From Octadecabacter arcticus 238 (GTDB lineage Bacteria; Pseudomonadota; Alphaproteobacteria; Rhodobacterales; Rhodobacteraceae): a stretch of 64,000 nt of DNA. The translations under genes and the position numbers were made by a program. The notes beneath the pieces are model-generated. The model worked only from the letters and a program-made list of their open reading frames with translations. It was not told the DNA's origin and did not search any database. The stretch is taken from the NCBI RefSeq assembly GCF_000155735.2, contig NC_020908.1, positions 749,001 through 813,000 on the forward strand. Direction: 5' to 3'. Positions 1-9,213 of the stretch are shown piece by piece (the stretch's first letter is position 1; every line of letters starts with the position of its first letter).

Positions 1-683
1 AGCCAGATCCAATAAATGCCTTGCGGCCAGACCGGATCAAGCGCGGCAACACCGGTTCCATTTGCGATCCAAACGACGGGCACGCACATCAGCGTCGCAA
101 TCAAGCCCGTGTGAAACTGCATCATCACCGGATGCAGCTGCCCGCGTAGCCCACGCGTTACCAATACATAACCCGCAAAACACACAGCCGTCCCAAGCGG
201 GTACAGCGCGACGGCCCCGAAAGTGGCAAACGACGGCTGGATCACCAGAACGACGCCGAGGAACCCAACGGCTGCGGCGGCGACGCGGCGCGGGCCGACG
301 TCTTCGCCAAAGGCATACTTACCGACCAGCATGACGATGAACGGTTCGATAAACACAATCGCCAGTGCATCCGCCAGCGGCATGACCCGAATGGCGGAGA
401 TGAAAAAGAACGTCGACAACATCAACAGGGTCGCCCGCACAGTCAGCAATCCCAGCCGCCCGTTAAATTTAAACGACAGGCCCATGGCCAAACAGAATGG
501 CAACATCAACCCGACCTGCACCAAGAACCGCGCCGCGGTGATTTGCCCGACTGGAATAATGTCGGACGCAAGCTTGGCCGCGACATCTAACAGGGGTGCT
601 GTCAGGCAAAAGCCGATCATCAGGGCGACACCCAGCATGATGCGGTCGGTGGTAGTCTCGGCTGAGATGGACTGAACTTTCAT
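1..683 (-). CDS. EamA/DMT-family membrane transporter, 3' end cut by window edge
   Basis: Reading the minus strand from the ATG at 681-683 gives 227 codons without a stop, running off the left edge. The protein is strongly hydrophobic with repeated membrane segments, and it has EamA hallmarks: a first helix followed by a P-G-type loop (ASDIIPVGQITAARF), then FFISAIRVMPLADALAIVFIEP, which is the usual end of the second EamA helical pair. EamA proteins are inner-membrane drug/metabolite exporters, and the substrate cannot be told from sequence. The family is about 290-310 residues, so roughly a quarter is missing. The family call is secure; the substrate is unknown. Confidence 0.85.
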   Translation of the reverse strand, partial: MKVQSISAETTTDRIMLGVALMIGFCLTAPLLDVAAKLASDIIPVGQITAARFLVQVGLMLPFCLAMGLSFKFNGRLGLLTVRATLLMLSTFFFISAIRVMPLADALAIVFIEPFIVMLVGKYAFGEDVGPRRVAAAAVGFLGVVLVIQPSFATFGAVALYPLGTAVCFAGYVLVTRGLRGQLHPVMMQFHTGLIATLMCVPVVWIANGTGVAALDPVWPQGIYWIW

Positions 684-768
684 GGATTGCGCTTAGCGGT
701 GTGACGGCCCCGCGTCAGGTCTAAAACCGACACTTGGGCTTAAATCAGGGCGGCTGAACAAAGCGCGT

Positions 769-1818
769 TTAGTCCAGCGGCGCGTTCAGGGTTGTTTGTT
801 TGGTGATGATACCGCCGCGATTGCCGATCTCAATCGAGCCATAGCGTTCGGCAAACACGTCAGGCAGCGCGCGATCATTTGGCATCGACAGCCACAGCCG
901 CAACAAATGACGGCGTTTGTCGGGGTCGGGCCAGTCGGTGAACGCCGTGCGGTCGTGTAACTGACTGTGGTTATACACGAACTGCATATCGCCAGGTTGC
1001 AGCTGCATCGACACGTGCAGGTCCGGATCGTTGGCAAGACTGTCAAAAAGATCAAGCGCCTCGATATGTCGATCCGTCAATCGCGGCGCATCCGCGAAGC
1101 GCTGGGCACTTTCAATATATTGGCGCTGATAAAACACCGTCAGATTGCCAGTGTGCCAGTTCAGGACCGGAATGCGCATGAAGGGTTCTGCGCCGTCGGG
1201 AATTTCACCACGGCGGTCGGTCGCAATCGGGTCAAACAACAGCGCCAGGAGGTCAGGGCGCTGGGCGGCCATGCGGTTGGCGATGGTTTGCGCGCTGACC
1301 AACAAAGACATGCCGCCGATTTGGGCCTCGCGCAGACACAATAGCCCAACCACATCGGCACTGTCGGTGTGAAACGTCTGGCGTTCAGCGGTCTGGTAAA
1401 TGCGCGTCGTCGGATCGTTTGCATCAACTCCGATGTTGCGCACATGGCCAAGACTATGTCCGGCCGCGTTTTGGGATCGCGCGTGGCCAAGATGCGCCCC
1501 GATGCCGCAAAAGATCGTCGCAGCGGTTTCTTGCGTATAGGTCGCGACGGGAAGACCGCGCAGAACCTCAAACCCGCATCCCTGCAGCAGGGTGCGCGAC
1601 AGGTTTTTGAGGTGTGTGGCAAAGGTCGGCAACGGGAACGTACCCGCCGTGATCTCCCCGACATCGCGACCTTGTGAGAGGTAGTGTGCAGCGGCTGTTT
1701 CAAGTTCGCGGATTTGAACGGGCGTGAGGTCGATCAGCCAGTCGGCTTCACGGGCGGCGATATCGCGGCCAAGCCAAGCAGCAGGGCCAATGAACGGAGT
1801 GGGGAGGGGGTGTGTCAT
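769..1818 (-). CDS. TauD/TfdA-like Fe(II)/2-oxoglutarate dioxygenase
   Basis: This 349-residue protein has the iron-binding facial triad of the clavaminate synthase-like superfamily: H150-x-D152 (FHTDSAD) and a distal His at about 288 (QLHDRTAF). An Arg near 307 (RLWLSM region) is in the place of the 2-oxoglutarate-binding Arg. Enzymes of this type hydroxylate or desaturate small molecules using O2 and 2-oxoglutarate in the cytoplasm. There is no co-transcribed neighbour that hints at the substrate. The gene is separated from an ISL3 element by about 280 bases in which I see no gene. Confidence 0.85.
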   Translation of the reverse strand: MTHPLPTPFIGPAAWLGRDIAAREADWLIDLTPVQIRELETAAAHYLSQGRDVGEITAGTFPLPTFATHLKNLSRTLLQGCGFEVLRGLPVATYTQETAATIFCGIGAHLGHARSQNAAGHSLGHVRNIGVDANDPTTRIYQTAERQTFHTDSADVVGLLCLREAQIGGMSLLVSAQTIANRMAAQRPDLLALLFDPIATDRRGEIPDGAEPFMRIPVLNWHTGNLTVFYQRQYIESAQRFADAPRLTDRHIEALDLFDSLANDPDLHVSMQLQPGDMQFVYNHSQLHDRTAFTDWPDPDKRRHLLRLWLSMPNDRALPDVFAERYGSIEIGNRGGIITKQTTLNAPLD

Positions 1819-2097
1819 GCTGGCTAAACAGGTAGCCTAGAGTTGACACGCATTAAACCATTTCTTTCGCTGGACACGGATCACTTCGCCGGATCGGCCA
1901 ATTACGTCTGATCCAGATTTGAAGGTGAATCTGGCGTATTTTCTGCAGCCCAAGGTGCGACAAGGCGGGGTTTCGATGTGATCCGCTTTGTTGGATGACG
2001 GGACTCATAAGATTGCAGCCAATCTGCTTTGCTTGCGCGTTTCACCATGCCGCCAAGCGCAACAGCGCTTCAAATCTAACGATTTCATGTTTTTTGT

Positions 2098-3452
2098 GGC
2101 TCTTTTCCGCTTTGTTGAGTTATTCTAGGATTTCAAATAGAACATAGATTGATTATCTGGGATGGATGATTGTCTAATTTTGAGTTTGAAGTATTCGGTA
2201 TCCCTGATGCCCCTGGCTCGTTTGCGGATCATTCCTATACTGACATTACCAGCCTCTATCCTGGCGCTTGTCAGCTTGTGTTTCGCGTAGTTGCATATGC
2301 CCACACAATGTTTTCTTAGGGATTTTGCGAACTTTTTCAGATAGAGCATGTGTGACTGATCTGCGATCAGGCACCAATTTTCCAGTTGCTCTGACATCCC
2401 CTCAAATGATGGGGCGCTCCACAGAGCCTGAAGCTGTTCTTTTAAGACGTAAAGCGTATTCAGGTTGCTATTGCTCTCCAGCAACGTTTGCAGCTTGTTA
2501 CTTTGTTTTTCATTCAACTTATCCGCATTTTTGAGCAACAGATAATGCGTGCCCTTCATCAACTCTTTACCACTTTGATCGGCCTTCCTGAACTCAAGGC
2601 GACGCTGATTATGGATAGCCTTGCTGTAGTTTTTCATGACGTGGAAACGGTCAAATACGATGTCGGCCATCGGCAAGGACTCCCTGACAGCCTTTTGGTA
2701 GGCAGGCCCCATATCCATCGACACGGCCTTTATTTTATGGGCTGTATCTGGCCGCAGCTGTTTCAAAAACCTTGAAAAAACTTCGGCAGTTCGACCGGCT
2801 TCCACCCAGATCAGATGCCCTCCGACCATATCGTAGACCACCGTCATATAGTCATGACCTTTCGCCCGGGCCACTTCATCGACACCAATGTATTCCAAGC
2901 CAGCAAGCTGTGCGGGATCAAGCGCAGGGAGCGTTTCCATCAGGTATGCCTTGTCGATATTCTTTACCGTCTCCCATCGTATACCTAAATGCCTGGAGAC
3001 AGCCAGAATGGATAAATGACGGCACAATCCACTGATAAGATGGCAAAATCGATGGGTGAAACGGCACCCTTTATCAACAAAAGGACACGCCTCAATGCGG
3101 CGCTCACCCTTGCTAATAAAAACCTGCGCTAGCTCAATCTCAATCACACAAGGATACCCAAAAAACGGGATGTCGTTTACTTGTCGGCGAATATGTTGGT
3201 TGATGCTACCCTTCTTGCCGGTTGCAGGGTCTATAGCGCTCCTGCGGGCATCCCGACTGCACTGAACAATAACCTTCGCACCGTCTTCAGCCAGCTCAAT
3301 TTCATTTACACGTTGCCCCTTCAGGCGTAAAATATGTTGCGAGATGTCGATGGTCATATACCTGCCCTATGAAAAGTTGTCAGAAACCTAACATATCAAC
3401 AGGTTACTTGATGGTCGGCATCTTTTCTTACTCAACAAAGCGGAGAAGAGCC
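2098..3452 (-). mobile_element. ISL3-family insertion sequence, copy A (complete)
   Basis: The element is 1355 bases, bounded by inverted repeats that begin GGCTCTTTTCCGCTTTGTTG on the left and GGCTCTTCTCCGCTTTGTTG (reverse complement) on the right. It is flanked by an exact 8-base target duplication, TTTTTTGT, at 2090-2097 and 3453-3460. An 8-base duplication and a GGCTCTT terminus are typical of ISL3. One transposase gene fills it. It lies in the space between the dioxygenase and the ABM-domain gene and seems not to break a gene. Copy B at 16621-19371 is nearly identical. Confidence 0.95.
2125..3357 (-). CDS. ISL3-family transposase (intact, copy A)
   Basis: This 410-residue transposase is the only gene in its element. 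An N-terminal Cys/His-containing region is followed by the DDE catalytic domain: D in IGVDEVARAKGHDY, D in AVSMDMGPAY about 65 residues on, and the C-terminal E in the ARIEAGN/RGIRDTEYF region. The segment FDRFHVMKNYSKA is a standard ISL3 signature. It catalyses cut-and-paste movement using the terminal GGCTCTT repeats. No stop or frameshift is present, so this copy could be active and could also mobilise copy B. Confidence 0.93.
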   Translation of the reverse strand: MTIDISQHILRLKGQRVNEIELAEDGAKVIVQCSRDARRSAIDPATGKKGSINQHIRRQVNDIPFFGYPCVIEIELAQVFISKGERRIEACPFVDKGCRFTHRFCHLISGLCRHLSILAVSRHLGIRWETVKNIDKAYLMETLPALDPAQLAGLEYIGVDEVARAKGHDYMTVVYDMVGGHLIWVEAGRTAEVFSRFLKQLRPDTAHKIKAVSMDMGPAYQKAVRESLPMADIVFDRFHVMKNYSKAIHNQRRLEFRKADQSGKELMKGTHYLLLKNADKLNEKQSNKLQTLLESNSNLNTLYVLKEQLQALWSAPSFEGMSEQLENWCLIADQSHMLYLKKFAKSLRKHCVGICNYAKHKLTSARIEAGNVSIGMIRKRARGIRDTEYFKLKIRQSSIPDNQSMFYLKS

Positions 3453-3522
3453 TTTTTTGTGTTATGGTTCTCCTGCCAAAGCCGATCGGCCTTGGCTTTT
3501 AATAGGTAGGTGAGGATTTAAA

Positions 3523-3810
3523 ATGTTTGCTCGTGTGACACACTATAAGATGAAGCCTGGTTCAAAAGACGCCACAACCGCGATCATGAATTCGCTGAAA
3601 AGCGAGATCATGGGCATGCCCGGAATTCATAATTTCATCAATGTCGCGAATGACGATGGCAGCGGCTACGTTATCTCAGTGGTTGAAAGTGAGGCGACTT
3701 CGAACGCAAATGCCGTGAAAGTGGCGGAGCTTTGGGGCGCATTTTCCGACCACATGGAGGCCGCCCCTACAGCTGTAGGTTATGACGTCGTTGCGAATTG
3801 GAAGAATTAA
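3523..3810 (+). CDS. Small ABM-like dimeric alpha/beta-barrel protein
   Basis: This 95-residue protein starts MFARVTHYKMKPGS and has the alternating beta-alpha-beta pattern of antibiotic biosynthesis monooxygenase (ABM)-type ferredoxin-fold proteins, with a central GIHNF and a terminal aromatic strand. Members are monooxygenases, haem-degrading enzymes or small-molecule binders, and no catalytic residue decides among them. The start is supported by AGGTGAGGA a few bases upstream. ISL3 copy A sits 70 bases upstream. An IS630 element begins three bases after its TAA stop, which separates the gene from the hairpin at 5067-5106 that probably was its terminator. Confidence 0.7.
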   Translation: MFARVTHYKMKPGSKDATTAIMNSLKSEIMGMPGIHNFINVANDDGSGYVISVVESEATSNANAVKVAELWGAFSDHMEAAPTAVGYDVVANWKN

Positions 3811-3813
3811 TTA

Positions 3814-5006
3814 TACTCTCGCGCCTGAATTGACCTGAGGTTTTCCCCTCAAATCACTTTGTATTCCTTGAGCGATATGACGCGGAAGTTGTCGGTGACG
3901 GTGTCGCGGAACTCTGGCCATTTTTCTCGCAGGGTCTTGCGGAAGAAGTCGAAAATGGCCTCTGTGAATTGGTTGAACGTTGCATAGTGCCGATTGTGGG
4001 TGACCCATTTGTGCATAACACCCCAAAGACGCTCGATCGGGTTGAGGTGCGGGGCATATGCTGGCAAGAAATGCAACTTCACCCGACGTTCTGGGCTGTC
4101 CAGCCATGGCTGTAGTATCTTGGCATGATGATAGCGGGCATTGTCGACAAAGACGTGGATGGCCGTCTTGGTTTGGTTGTTGCGTTCCAACTTTTCCAGC
4201 ATCTGTCGGGTTGTCTGGGCATTGATCTTCTCGCCTTCCACAAAGGTGAACTGGAAAGTCTCAAGGTCAAGCGCGCCCTGAATGTTGAGCCGCTTGCGCC
4301 CTGATGTCGCCTTCAGGGCCGTCTTTTGTCCCTTGGGGAACCAACCATGGGCGGGGCGGCTCTGGTGTTCGGGGTGGACAGCGTCCGAAAAGACAACCAT
4401 CTCATCTGCGGCCAACCCGTTCATCAGGGCCTCATATTTGGCAATAAACGCAGCCTGCTTGGCTTCATCGGCCTGTGCAGGCAGCAATTGTGGTTTCTTA
4501 TACGCGAACCCCAGGCGGCGCATCAGCTTGGCGGCTCCCGACGTGCTGTAGTTTTGGTCGCACTCGGCTAGAACATAGGCACAGACCTCATCGGCATTGC
4601 GGGCAGGCTGCGCGGTGAAATGGGCTCTCACCGCCTGCTCTTGCACGACGGACAAATGACCCTGACGCTGGCTGTAGTCCTTCAGACCGAAAAACGATAG
4701 TCCCGCACCGGCAAAGGCAAATCGCCACTCCGTCAAAACTGTCGGGCCAATATCCAAAATCCGGCAAACCGTTCCGGCGTCTTCTCCTGCGTCCAAAAGA
4801 AGAAACGCGCGCGCCCGTTTCCAAACAAGGGCGTCAACTTTGCGGCGGCGGCAAAGCGCTTCAAGTGATATGCGCTGCTCGTCGGATAAGGAGACTGTTT
4901 TGTATTGCTTGCTCATAAACTCAAAATACAGACTGAACCGCCTTTGGCCATGCGACGAAGTGAATCGCAGGCCCAAAATCGTCAGGTCAATTCAGGCGCA
5001 GGAGTA
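3814..5006 (-). mobile_element. IS630-family insertion sequence A (complete)
   Basis: The element is about 1193 bases, with terminal inverted repeats reading TACTCTCGCGCCTGAATTGA on the left and TACTCCTGCGCCTGAATTGA on the right (reverse complement). TA dinucleotides flank it at 3812-3813 and 5007-5008, as expected for IS630/Tc1-type insertion into TA. It carries one transposase gene on the minus strand. It has inserted directly after the stop codon of the ABM-domain gene. Confidence 0.92.
3849..4916 (-). CDS. IS630-family transposase
   Basis: Two start codons are possible. The ATG at 4916 (MSKQYKTVSLSDEQ) fits the family, while the longer form from 4976 adds 20 residues that overlap the terminal repeat, so I prefer 4916. 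An N-terminal helix-turn-helix region (KVDALVWKRARAFLLL, TVCRILDIG) is followed by the DDE domain: D in VVFSDAVHPEH, D in HVFVDNARYHHA and E in LNPIERLWGVMH. No stop or shift is seen, so the gene looks intact. Confidence 0.93.
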   Translation of the reverse strand: MSKQYKTVSLSDEQRISLEALCRRRKVDALVWKRARAFLLLDAGEDAGTVCRILDIGPTVLTEWRFAFAGAGLSFFGLKDYSQRQGHLSVVQEQAVRAHFTAQPARNADEVCAYVLAECDQNYSTSGAAKLMRRLGFAYKKPQLLPAQADEAKQAAFIAKYEALMNGLAADEMVVFSDAVHPEHQSRPAHGWFPKGQKTALKATSGRKRLNIQGALDLETFQFTFVEGEKINAQTTRQMLEKLERNNQTKTAIHVFVDNARYHHAKILQPWLDSPERRVKLHFLPAYAPHLNPIERLWGVMHKWVTHNRHYATFNQFTEAIFDFFRKTLREKWPEFRDTVTDNFRVISLKEYKVI

Positions 5007-5066
5007 TAGACTCACTATTCGCTCAATGCTGTGGGTTGCATGACCCGCGTTAAAAAACGTCGAGTT

Positions 5067-5106
5067 GGAGGAACGCCTTGTAGTTCAAAGGCGCTCCTCC
5101 GTTTTT
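5067..5106 (+). terminator. Rho-independent terminator
   Basis: A 13-base-pair stem (GGAGGAACGCCTT with AAGGCGCTCCTCC, one mismatch) around an 8-base loop is followed by GTTTTT. It lies between the IS630 element and the end of the serine dehydratase gene. It probably terminated the ABM-domain gene before the IS630 insertion pushed it 1.2 kb away. Confidence 0.75.
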
Positions 5107-5126
5107 ATCTGTAACACCTAAATGTA

Positions 5127-6500
5127 TCAACAGTTCGGCACGTTCACAGCCAAGCCACCGAGCGCTGTTTCTTTATATTTATCAGACATATCAACCCCCG
5201 TTTGACGCATGGTTTCAATTGCGGCGTCCAGCGGCACAAGATGCGTTCCGTCGCCACGCAGGGCGAGGGATGCGGCAGACACGGCCTTAATCGCGCCGAG
5301 GCCATTGCGTTCGATGCAGGGCACCTGAACCAGCCCGCGCACCGGATCGCAGGTCATCCCGAGGTGGTGTTCCAGCGCAATTTCGGCGGCGTTTTCGATC
5401 TGTTCGGGTGTGCCACCCAAGACGGCACACAGACCCGCCGCAGCCATCGCAGCCGCACTACCGACTTCGGCCTGACAGCCGGCTTCGGCGCCCGAGATCG
5501 AGGCATTGAATTTCACCAAGCCGCCAATCGCCGCCGCCGTCAGCAAAAAGTCTGCGATCTTGCCAGCCGATGCGCTGGGCACGTGGTCCAAGTAATAACG
5601 GATTGCCGCAGGAACTACGCCTGCCGCGCCATTGGTGGGGGCCGTGACGACCTGCCCACCGGCGGCGTTTTCTTCGTTCACAGCCATGGCATAGGCCGAC
5701 ATCCAGTCGTTGATTGTGTGGGGTGCGGTTTGGTTGAGGCTAGCCTCGGCCAAGAGCGCCTCGTGGATGCCTTTGGCACGGCGTTTGACGAACAATCCAC
5801 CGGGTAAAATACCATCCGTCACCAGCCCGCGATCAATGCAGTCGTTCATCACCTGCCAAAGACGGTTCAGGCCTGTGTCGAGGTCGGCGTGACTGATCCG
5901 GCTCAGTTCATTTTCGCGCTTCATGTCCGCGATGCTCAGCCCACTTTCTGCTGCCATATCAAGCATTTCAGCGGCACTTTTGAACGGGAAGGGCACAGGT
6001 GGGCCGTCCTGTTTGTCGGCCCCTGAGGCGAGTTCATCAGCCGTCAAAACAAAGCCGCCGCCGATGGAATAATAAGTCACCTGCGTCACCACATCGCCCT
6101 GTGCGTCGCATCCTTTGAGGATCATACCGTTGGCGTGGCCTGTGAGCGCGGGGCCATAATCAAATTCAAGATGCTCTTTGGGGCGAAACGTCAGGCGTGG
6201 CAGACCGTCCGGTTCGACCCAGCCTTCCGCCGTGATCCGCGCCATTTCCGCGTCCGCTTTGTCGCGGTCGTAATCATCGGCGCGAAATCCGGCGAGGCCT
6301 AGGACTGTGGCGCGGTCTGTGGAATGCCCGACGCCGGTAAACGCCAGTGATCCGTGCAGCGATGCCTTGAGGCCTGCGACCTTAAACGGTTGGGCGCGCA
6401 GGTGATCAAGGAAGCGCGCGGCGGCGACCATTGGGCCAATAGTATGGGATGATGACGGGCCAATGCCCACTTTGAACATATCGAAGACGGAGAGGAACAT
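5127..6500 (-). CDS. sdaA: L-serine ammonia-lyase (iron-sulfur type)
   Basis: This enzyme deaminates L-serine to pyruvate and ammonia. The 457-residue length is normal for the single-chain form. The N-terminal domain has [13 protein letters not shown]; the catalytic domain has [14 protein letters not shown] and [16 protein letters not shown], whose cysteines bind the [4Fe-4S] cluster. It stands alone, divergent from rpiA across 184 bases. Product and start are both clear. Confidence 0.95.
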   Translation of the reverse strand: MFLSVFDMFKVGIGPSSSHTIGPMVAAARFLDHLRAQPFKVAGLKASLHGSLAFTGVGHSTDRATVLGLAGFRADDYDRDKADAEMARITAEGWVEPDGLPRLTFRPKEHLEFDYGPALTGHANGMILKGCDAQGDVVTQVTYYSIGGGFVLTADELASGADKQDGPPVPFPFKSAAEMLDMAAESGLSIADMKRENELSRISHADLDTGLNRLWQVMNDCIDRGLVTDGILPGGLFVKRRAKGIHEALLAEASLNQTAPHTINDWMSAYAMAVNEENAAGGQVVTAPTNGAAGVVPAAIRYYLDHVPSASAGKIADFLLTAAAIGGLVKFNASISGAEAGCQAEVGSAAAMAAAGLCAVLGGTPEQIENAAEIALEHHLGMTCDPVRGLVQVPCIERNGLGAIKAVSAASLALRGDGTHLVPLDAAIETMRQTGVDMSDKYKETALGGLAVNVPNC

Positions 6501-6684
6501 GTGCGGCAGACCTTGATGATTTCCCCATTATCCTAGGGGTTTCGCGGCGATTGTCCCATTGGAAAACGACGCATCGACAGGCGTTTGCGGGGGGCTACAG
6601 CAAATGTTAACGCAGGGGTCGCGCCATGGCAAAGGCCGTTCTATAAGGGCTTGATCATCGATTCATCTTGCAGGAGCCACGCCT

Positions 6685-7473
6685 ATGTCGTTCGAACTGT
6701 CCCCAATCGACAAAGCCAAATTCGTCGCCGCCAAACAAGCGACCCAATATGTGCAAGATGGGATGAAAGTCGGCCTTGGAACCGGATCAACCGCCGCGTG
6801 GCTGGTTAAGTGTTTGGGCGAGATGGTTGAAAAAGAAGGATTGAAAATCAAGGGTGTACCGACATCAACACGCACCGCAGAACTGGCGCGCGATGTCGGG
6901 ATTGAGGTCATTTCACTGGACGAAGCCAAGTGGTTGGATCTGACAATTGACGGCACCGATGAATACGATGGTAACCTGAATTTGATCAAAGGTGGCGGTG
7001 GGGCGCTGTTGCAAGAAAAGATTGTAGCCACCGCAAGTGATCAAATGATCGTCATCGCAGATGCGTCTAAGCATGTGGAAACATTGGGACATTTTCCGCT
7101 ACCGATTGAAGTTATTCCGTTCGGCTGGCAGACCACGAAGACCTTGGTGGAGGAAACGCTGATCGGCTTGGACGTGCTGGGGCGTCAGGTGTCGCTGCGG
7201 ATGAACGGCGATGCGCCCTATTACACCGATGAGGGCAATCATATCCTTGATTTGCACCTGAACCGGATTGGAAATGCACGGCAATTTTCTCTTGTTATCA
7301 ATCAGATACCGGGTGTTGTGGAAAACGGACTGTTCATTGATATCTGTGATATTGTCGTCATCGGCTACGGCGATGGCCGCGTTGAGGTGCGCGATATCAA
7401 CGCCGGATCAGTCGAGGAAAGCCGCATCGATTTCGTTGAGGCGGACAACCTGTTTGCGGATCTCAACGACTAA
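6685..7473 (+). CDS. rpiA: Ribose-5-phosphate isomerase A
   Basis: RpiA interconverts ribose 5-phosphate and ribulose 5-phosphate in the pentose phosphate pathway. All family motifs are visible in the 262-residue protein: GLGTGSTAAW near the N-terminus, DGTDEYD with catalytic Asp residues, and KGGGGALLQEK. CAGGAG precedes the ATG at good spacing. It is followed 219 bases later by gor on the same strand, which fits a shared role in redox and NADPH supply, but the gap suggests gor has its own promoter. Confidence 0.97.
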   Translation: MSFELSPIDKAKFVAAKQATQYVQDGMKVGLGTGSTAAWLVKCLGEMVEKEGLKIKGVPTSTRTAELARDVGIEVISLDEAKWLDLTIDGTDEYDGNLNLIKGGGGALLQEKIVATASDQMIVIADASKHVETLGHFPLPIEVIPFGWQTTKTLVEETLIGLDVLGRQVSLRMNGDAPYYTDEGNHILDLHLNRIGNARQFSLVINQIPGVVENGLFIDICDIVVIGYGDGRVEVRDINAGSVEESRIDFVEADNLFADLND

Positions 7474-7692
7474 TCGTGACGCATGGATAGCGGGCCAAGT
7501 TAAGGGCAAAACAGGCAGTTTTAACGGTTTTGTACAAAACTTTGCCGCCCTGTTGCATGGTTTGTACAAGATTCAGAGGTTAAGAACTCGCTAACGCTCG
7601 CGGCTGCGTGACTGGTCATCGCTTCGATGCTGTGGTTTATCCGAAGTCGAAAAACCAATCCCAGTTCTGACCCCCGCTGAAAGGCCAAAACC

Positions 7693-9051
7693 ATGTCCGA
7701 TTTTGACTACGATCTTTTCGTTATTGGTGGCGGATCCGGCGGCGTTCGCGCGGCGCGGGTTGCGTCCGCGACGGGTGCCACCGTCGGTCTGGCCGAAGAA
7801 TTCCGCATGGGCGGGACCTGCGTGATCCGCGGCTGCGTTCCCAAGAAATTGATGGTCTTCGCATCCGAGTACCAAGAGATGTTCGCGGATGCCCGCGCCT
7901 ATGGCTGGGACGTACAAGACGGCACGTTCAACTGGCCGACGTTTCGCACCAATCTGGACGCGGAACTGGACCGGCTGGAAGCGGTTTATCGCAAAATGCT
8001 GGCGGGATCGGATGTGACTGTCCATGACGCACGCGCAACCGTGACAGGCGCCCAAGAAGTGACGCTGGCGGATGGCACGACATTTAGCACCAAGCACATT
8101 TTGGTGGCGACAGGCGGGCGGCCGGTTTTGCCGGATATGAAGAATGCCGATCTGGGTATTACCAGCAACGACATCTTTTTGTTGCCGGACCTGCCGAAGA
8201 AAATCCTGATCGTTGGCGGTGGTTATATTGCCAGCGAGTTTGCCTGCATTCTCAACGGGCTTGGCGTTGACGTGACGCAGTTTTATCGCGGTGCGCAAAT
8301 CCTGCGCGGCTTTGATGATGAAGCGCGTGGGCTGGTGTCCGAGATGATGATCGAAAAGGGCGTTAATTTGCATCTGGGCACCAACGTGCTTGAGATGGAA
8401 AAGCATGAGGACGGCATTTGGGTCAAATGTTCAAATGGGTCTGAAAAGGTCTATGATCAGGTCATGTTCGCCACGGGGCGCACGCCCAATACAGACGGGC
8501 TGGGGCTTGAGGCTGTCGGCGTTGATATCGGGCGCAGGAACGAGGTTGTCGTTGATGACTACAGCCAGACCAAGGTGCCAAGCATTTATGCGATTGGCGA
8601 TGTCACCAACCGTGTTCAGCTGACGCCAGTGGCGATTCGCGAAGGCATGGCGTTCGTCGAGACAGTGTTCAAAGGCAATCCAACAAAGGTCGATCATGCA
8701 CTGATCCCGTCGGCGATTTTCACCCAACCAGAAATGGGCACCGTCGGCTTGAGCGAAGAAGACGCCCGCGAACAAGAGACGATTGAGGTTTACGCCACAT
8801 CGTTTCGCCCGATGCAAACCGCCTTTGCAAACCGCCCCGACCGCGTGTTGATGAAGCTGGTGGTGTCCAAAGCCACGCGAAAGGTGTTAGGATGCCATAT
8901 CGTCAGCCCCCACGCGGGCGAGATGATCCAGCTTGCAGGGATTGCGATCAAGATGGGCGCTACAAAGGAGCAATTTGATGCGACCTGTGCTGTGCACCCG
9001 ACAATTTCCGAAGAACTGGTGACGATGCGCGATCCGGTCAGAACTGCATGA
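7693..9051 (+). CDS. gor: Glutathione-disulfide reductase
   Basis: This flavoprotein reduces GSSG with NADPH. The 452-residue protein has an N-terminal FAD-binding GGGSGGVRAAR, the redox-active disulfide GGTCVIRGCVPKK (C43, C48), an NAD(P)H-binding GGGYIASEFA, and a C-terminal HPTISEE with the catalytic His-Glu pair. The CVIRGCVPKK form, with Ile-Arg where dihydrolipoamide dehydrogenase has other residues, supports glutathione reductase of the alphaproteobacterial kind. Substrate choice rests on that similarity. Confidence 0.93.
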   Translation: MSDFDYDLFVIGGGSGGVRAARVASATGATVGLAEEFRMGGTCVIRGCVPKKLMVFASEYQEMFADARAYGWDVQDGTFNWPTFRTNLDAELDRLEAVYRKMLAGSDVTVHDARATVTGAQEVTLADGTTFSTKHILVATGGRPVLPDMKNADLGITSNDIFLLPDLPKKILIVGGGYIASEFACILNGLGVDVTQFYRGAQILRGFDDEARGLVSEMMIEKGVNLHLGTNVLEMEKHEDGIWVKCSNGSEKVYDQVMFATGRTPNTDGLGLEAVGVDIGRRNEVVVDDYSQTKVPSIYAIGDVTNRVQLTPVAIREGMAFVETVFKGNPTKVDHALIPSAIFTQPEMGTVGLSEEDAREQETIEVYATSFRPMQTAFANRPDRVLMKLVVSKATRKVLGCHIVSPHAGEMIQLAGIAIKMGATKEQFDATCAVHPTISEELVTMRDPVRTA

Positions 9052-9142
9052 ATGTAGCGCTTGAATAATTGGCCCAAAGGCCCACTTATCATGCAGGAAT
9101 AACCACACGACATGTTTGGCTCCCATGCGAGGGGGTTGATTG

Positions 9143-9193
9143 CGAAAACCGCCCCTCTGGGGACGACTACTAAAACCGCCCCTCTGGGGCGAG
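9143..9193 (+). repeat. Short tandem repeat in the hflK leader
   Basis: The unit AAAACCGCCCCTCTGGGG occurs twice, with 14 bases between copies, immediately upstream of the hflK ribosome-binding site. Each copy contains CCCC-TCT-GGGG, which can form a small hairpin. The copies could form alternative stems in the mRNA leader. They also encode in frame a short extension of HflK from an upstream ATG at 9112, which I judge not to be the real start. Confidence 0.7.
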
Positions 9194-9213
9194 AAAAAAG
9201 GAAGACAGGCTTA

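Noticed and set aside
5202..5807. Plus-strand frame of 201 codons opposite sdaA
   Set aside because: sdaA on the other strand has every family motif; this frame is a shadow.
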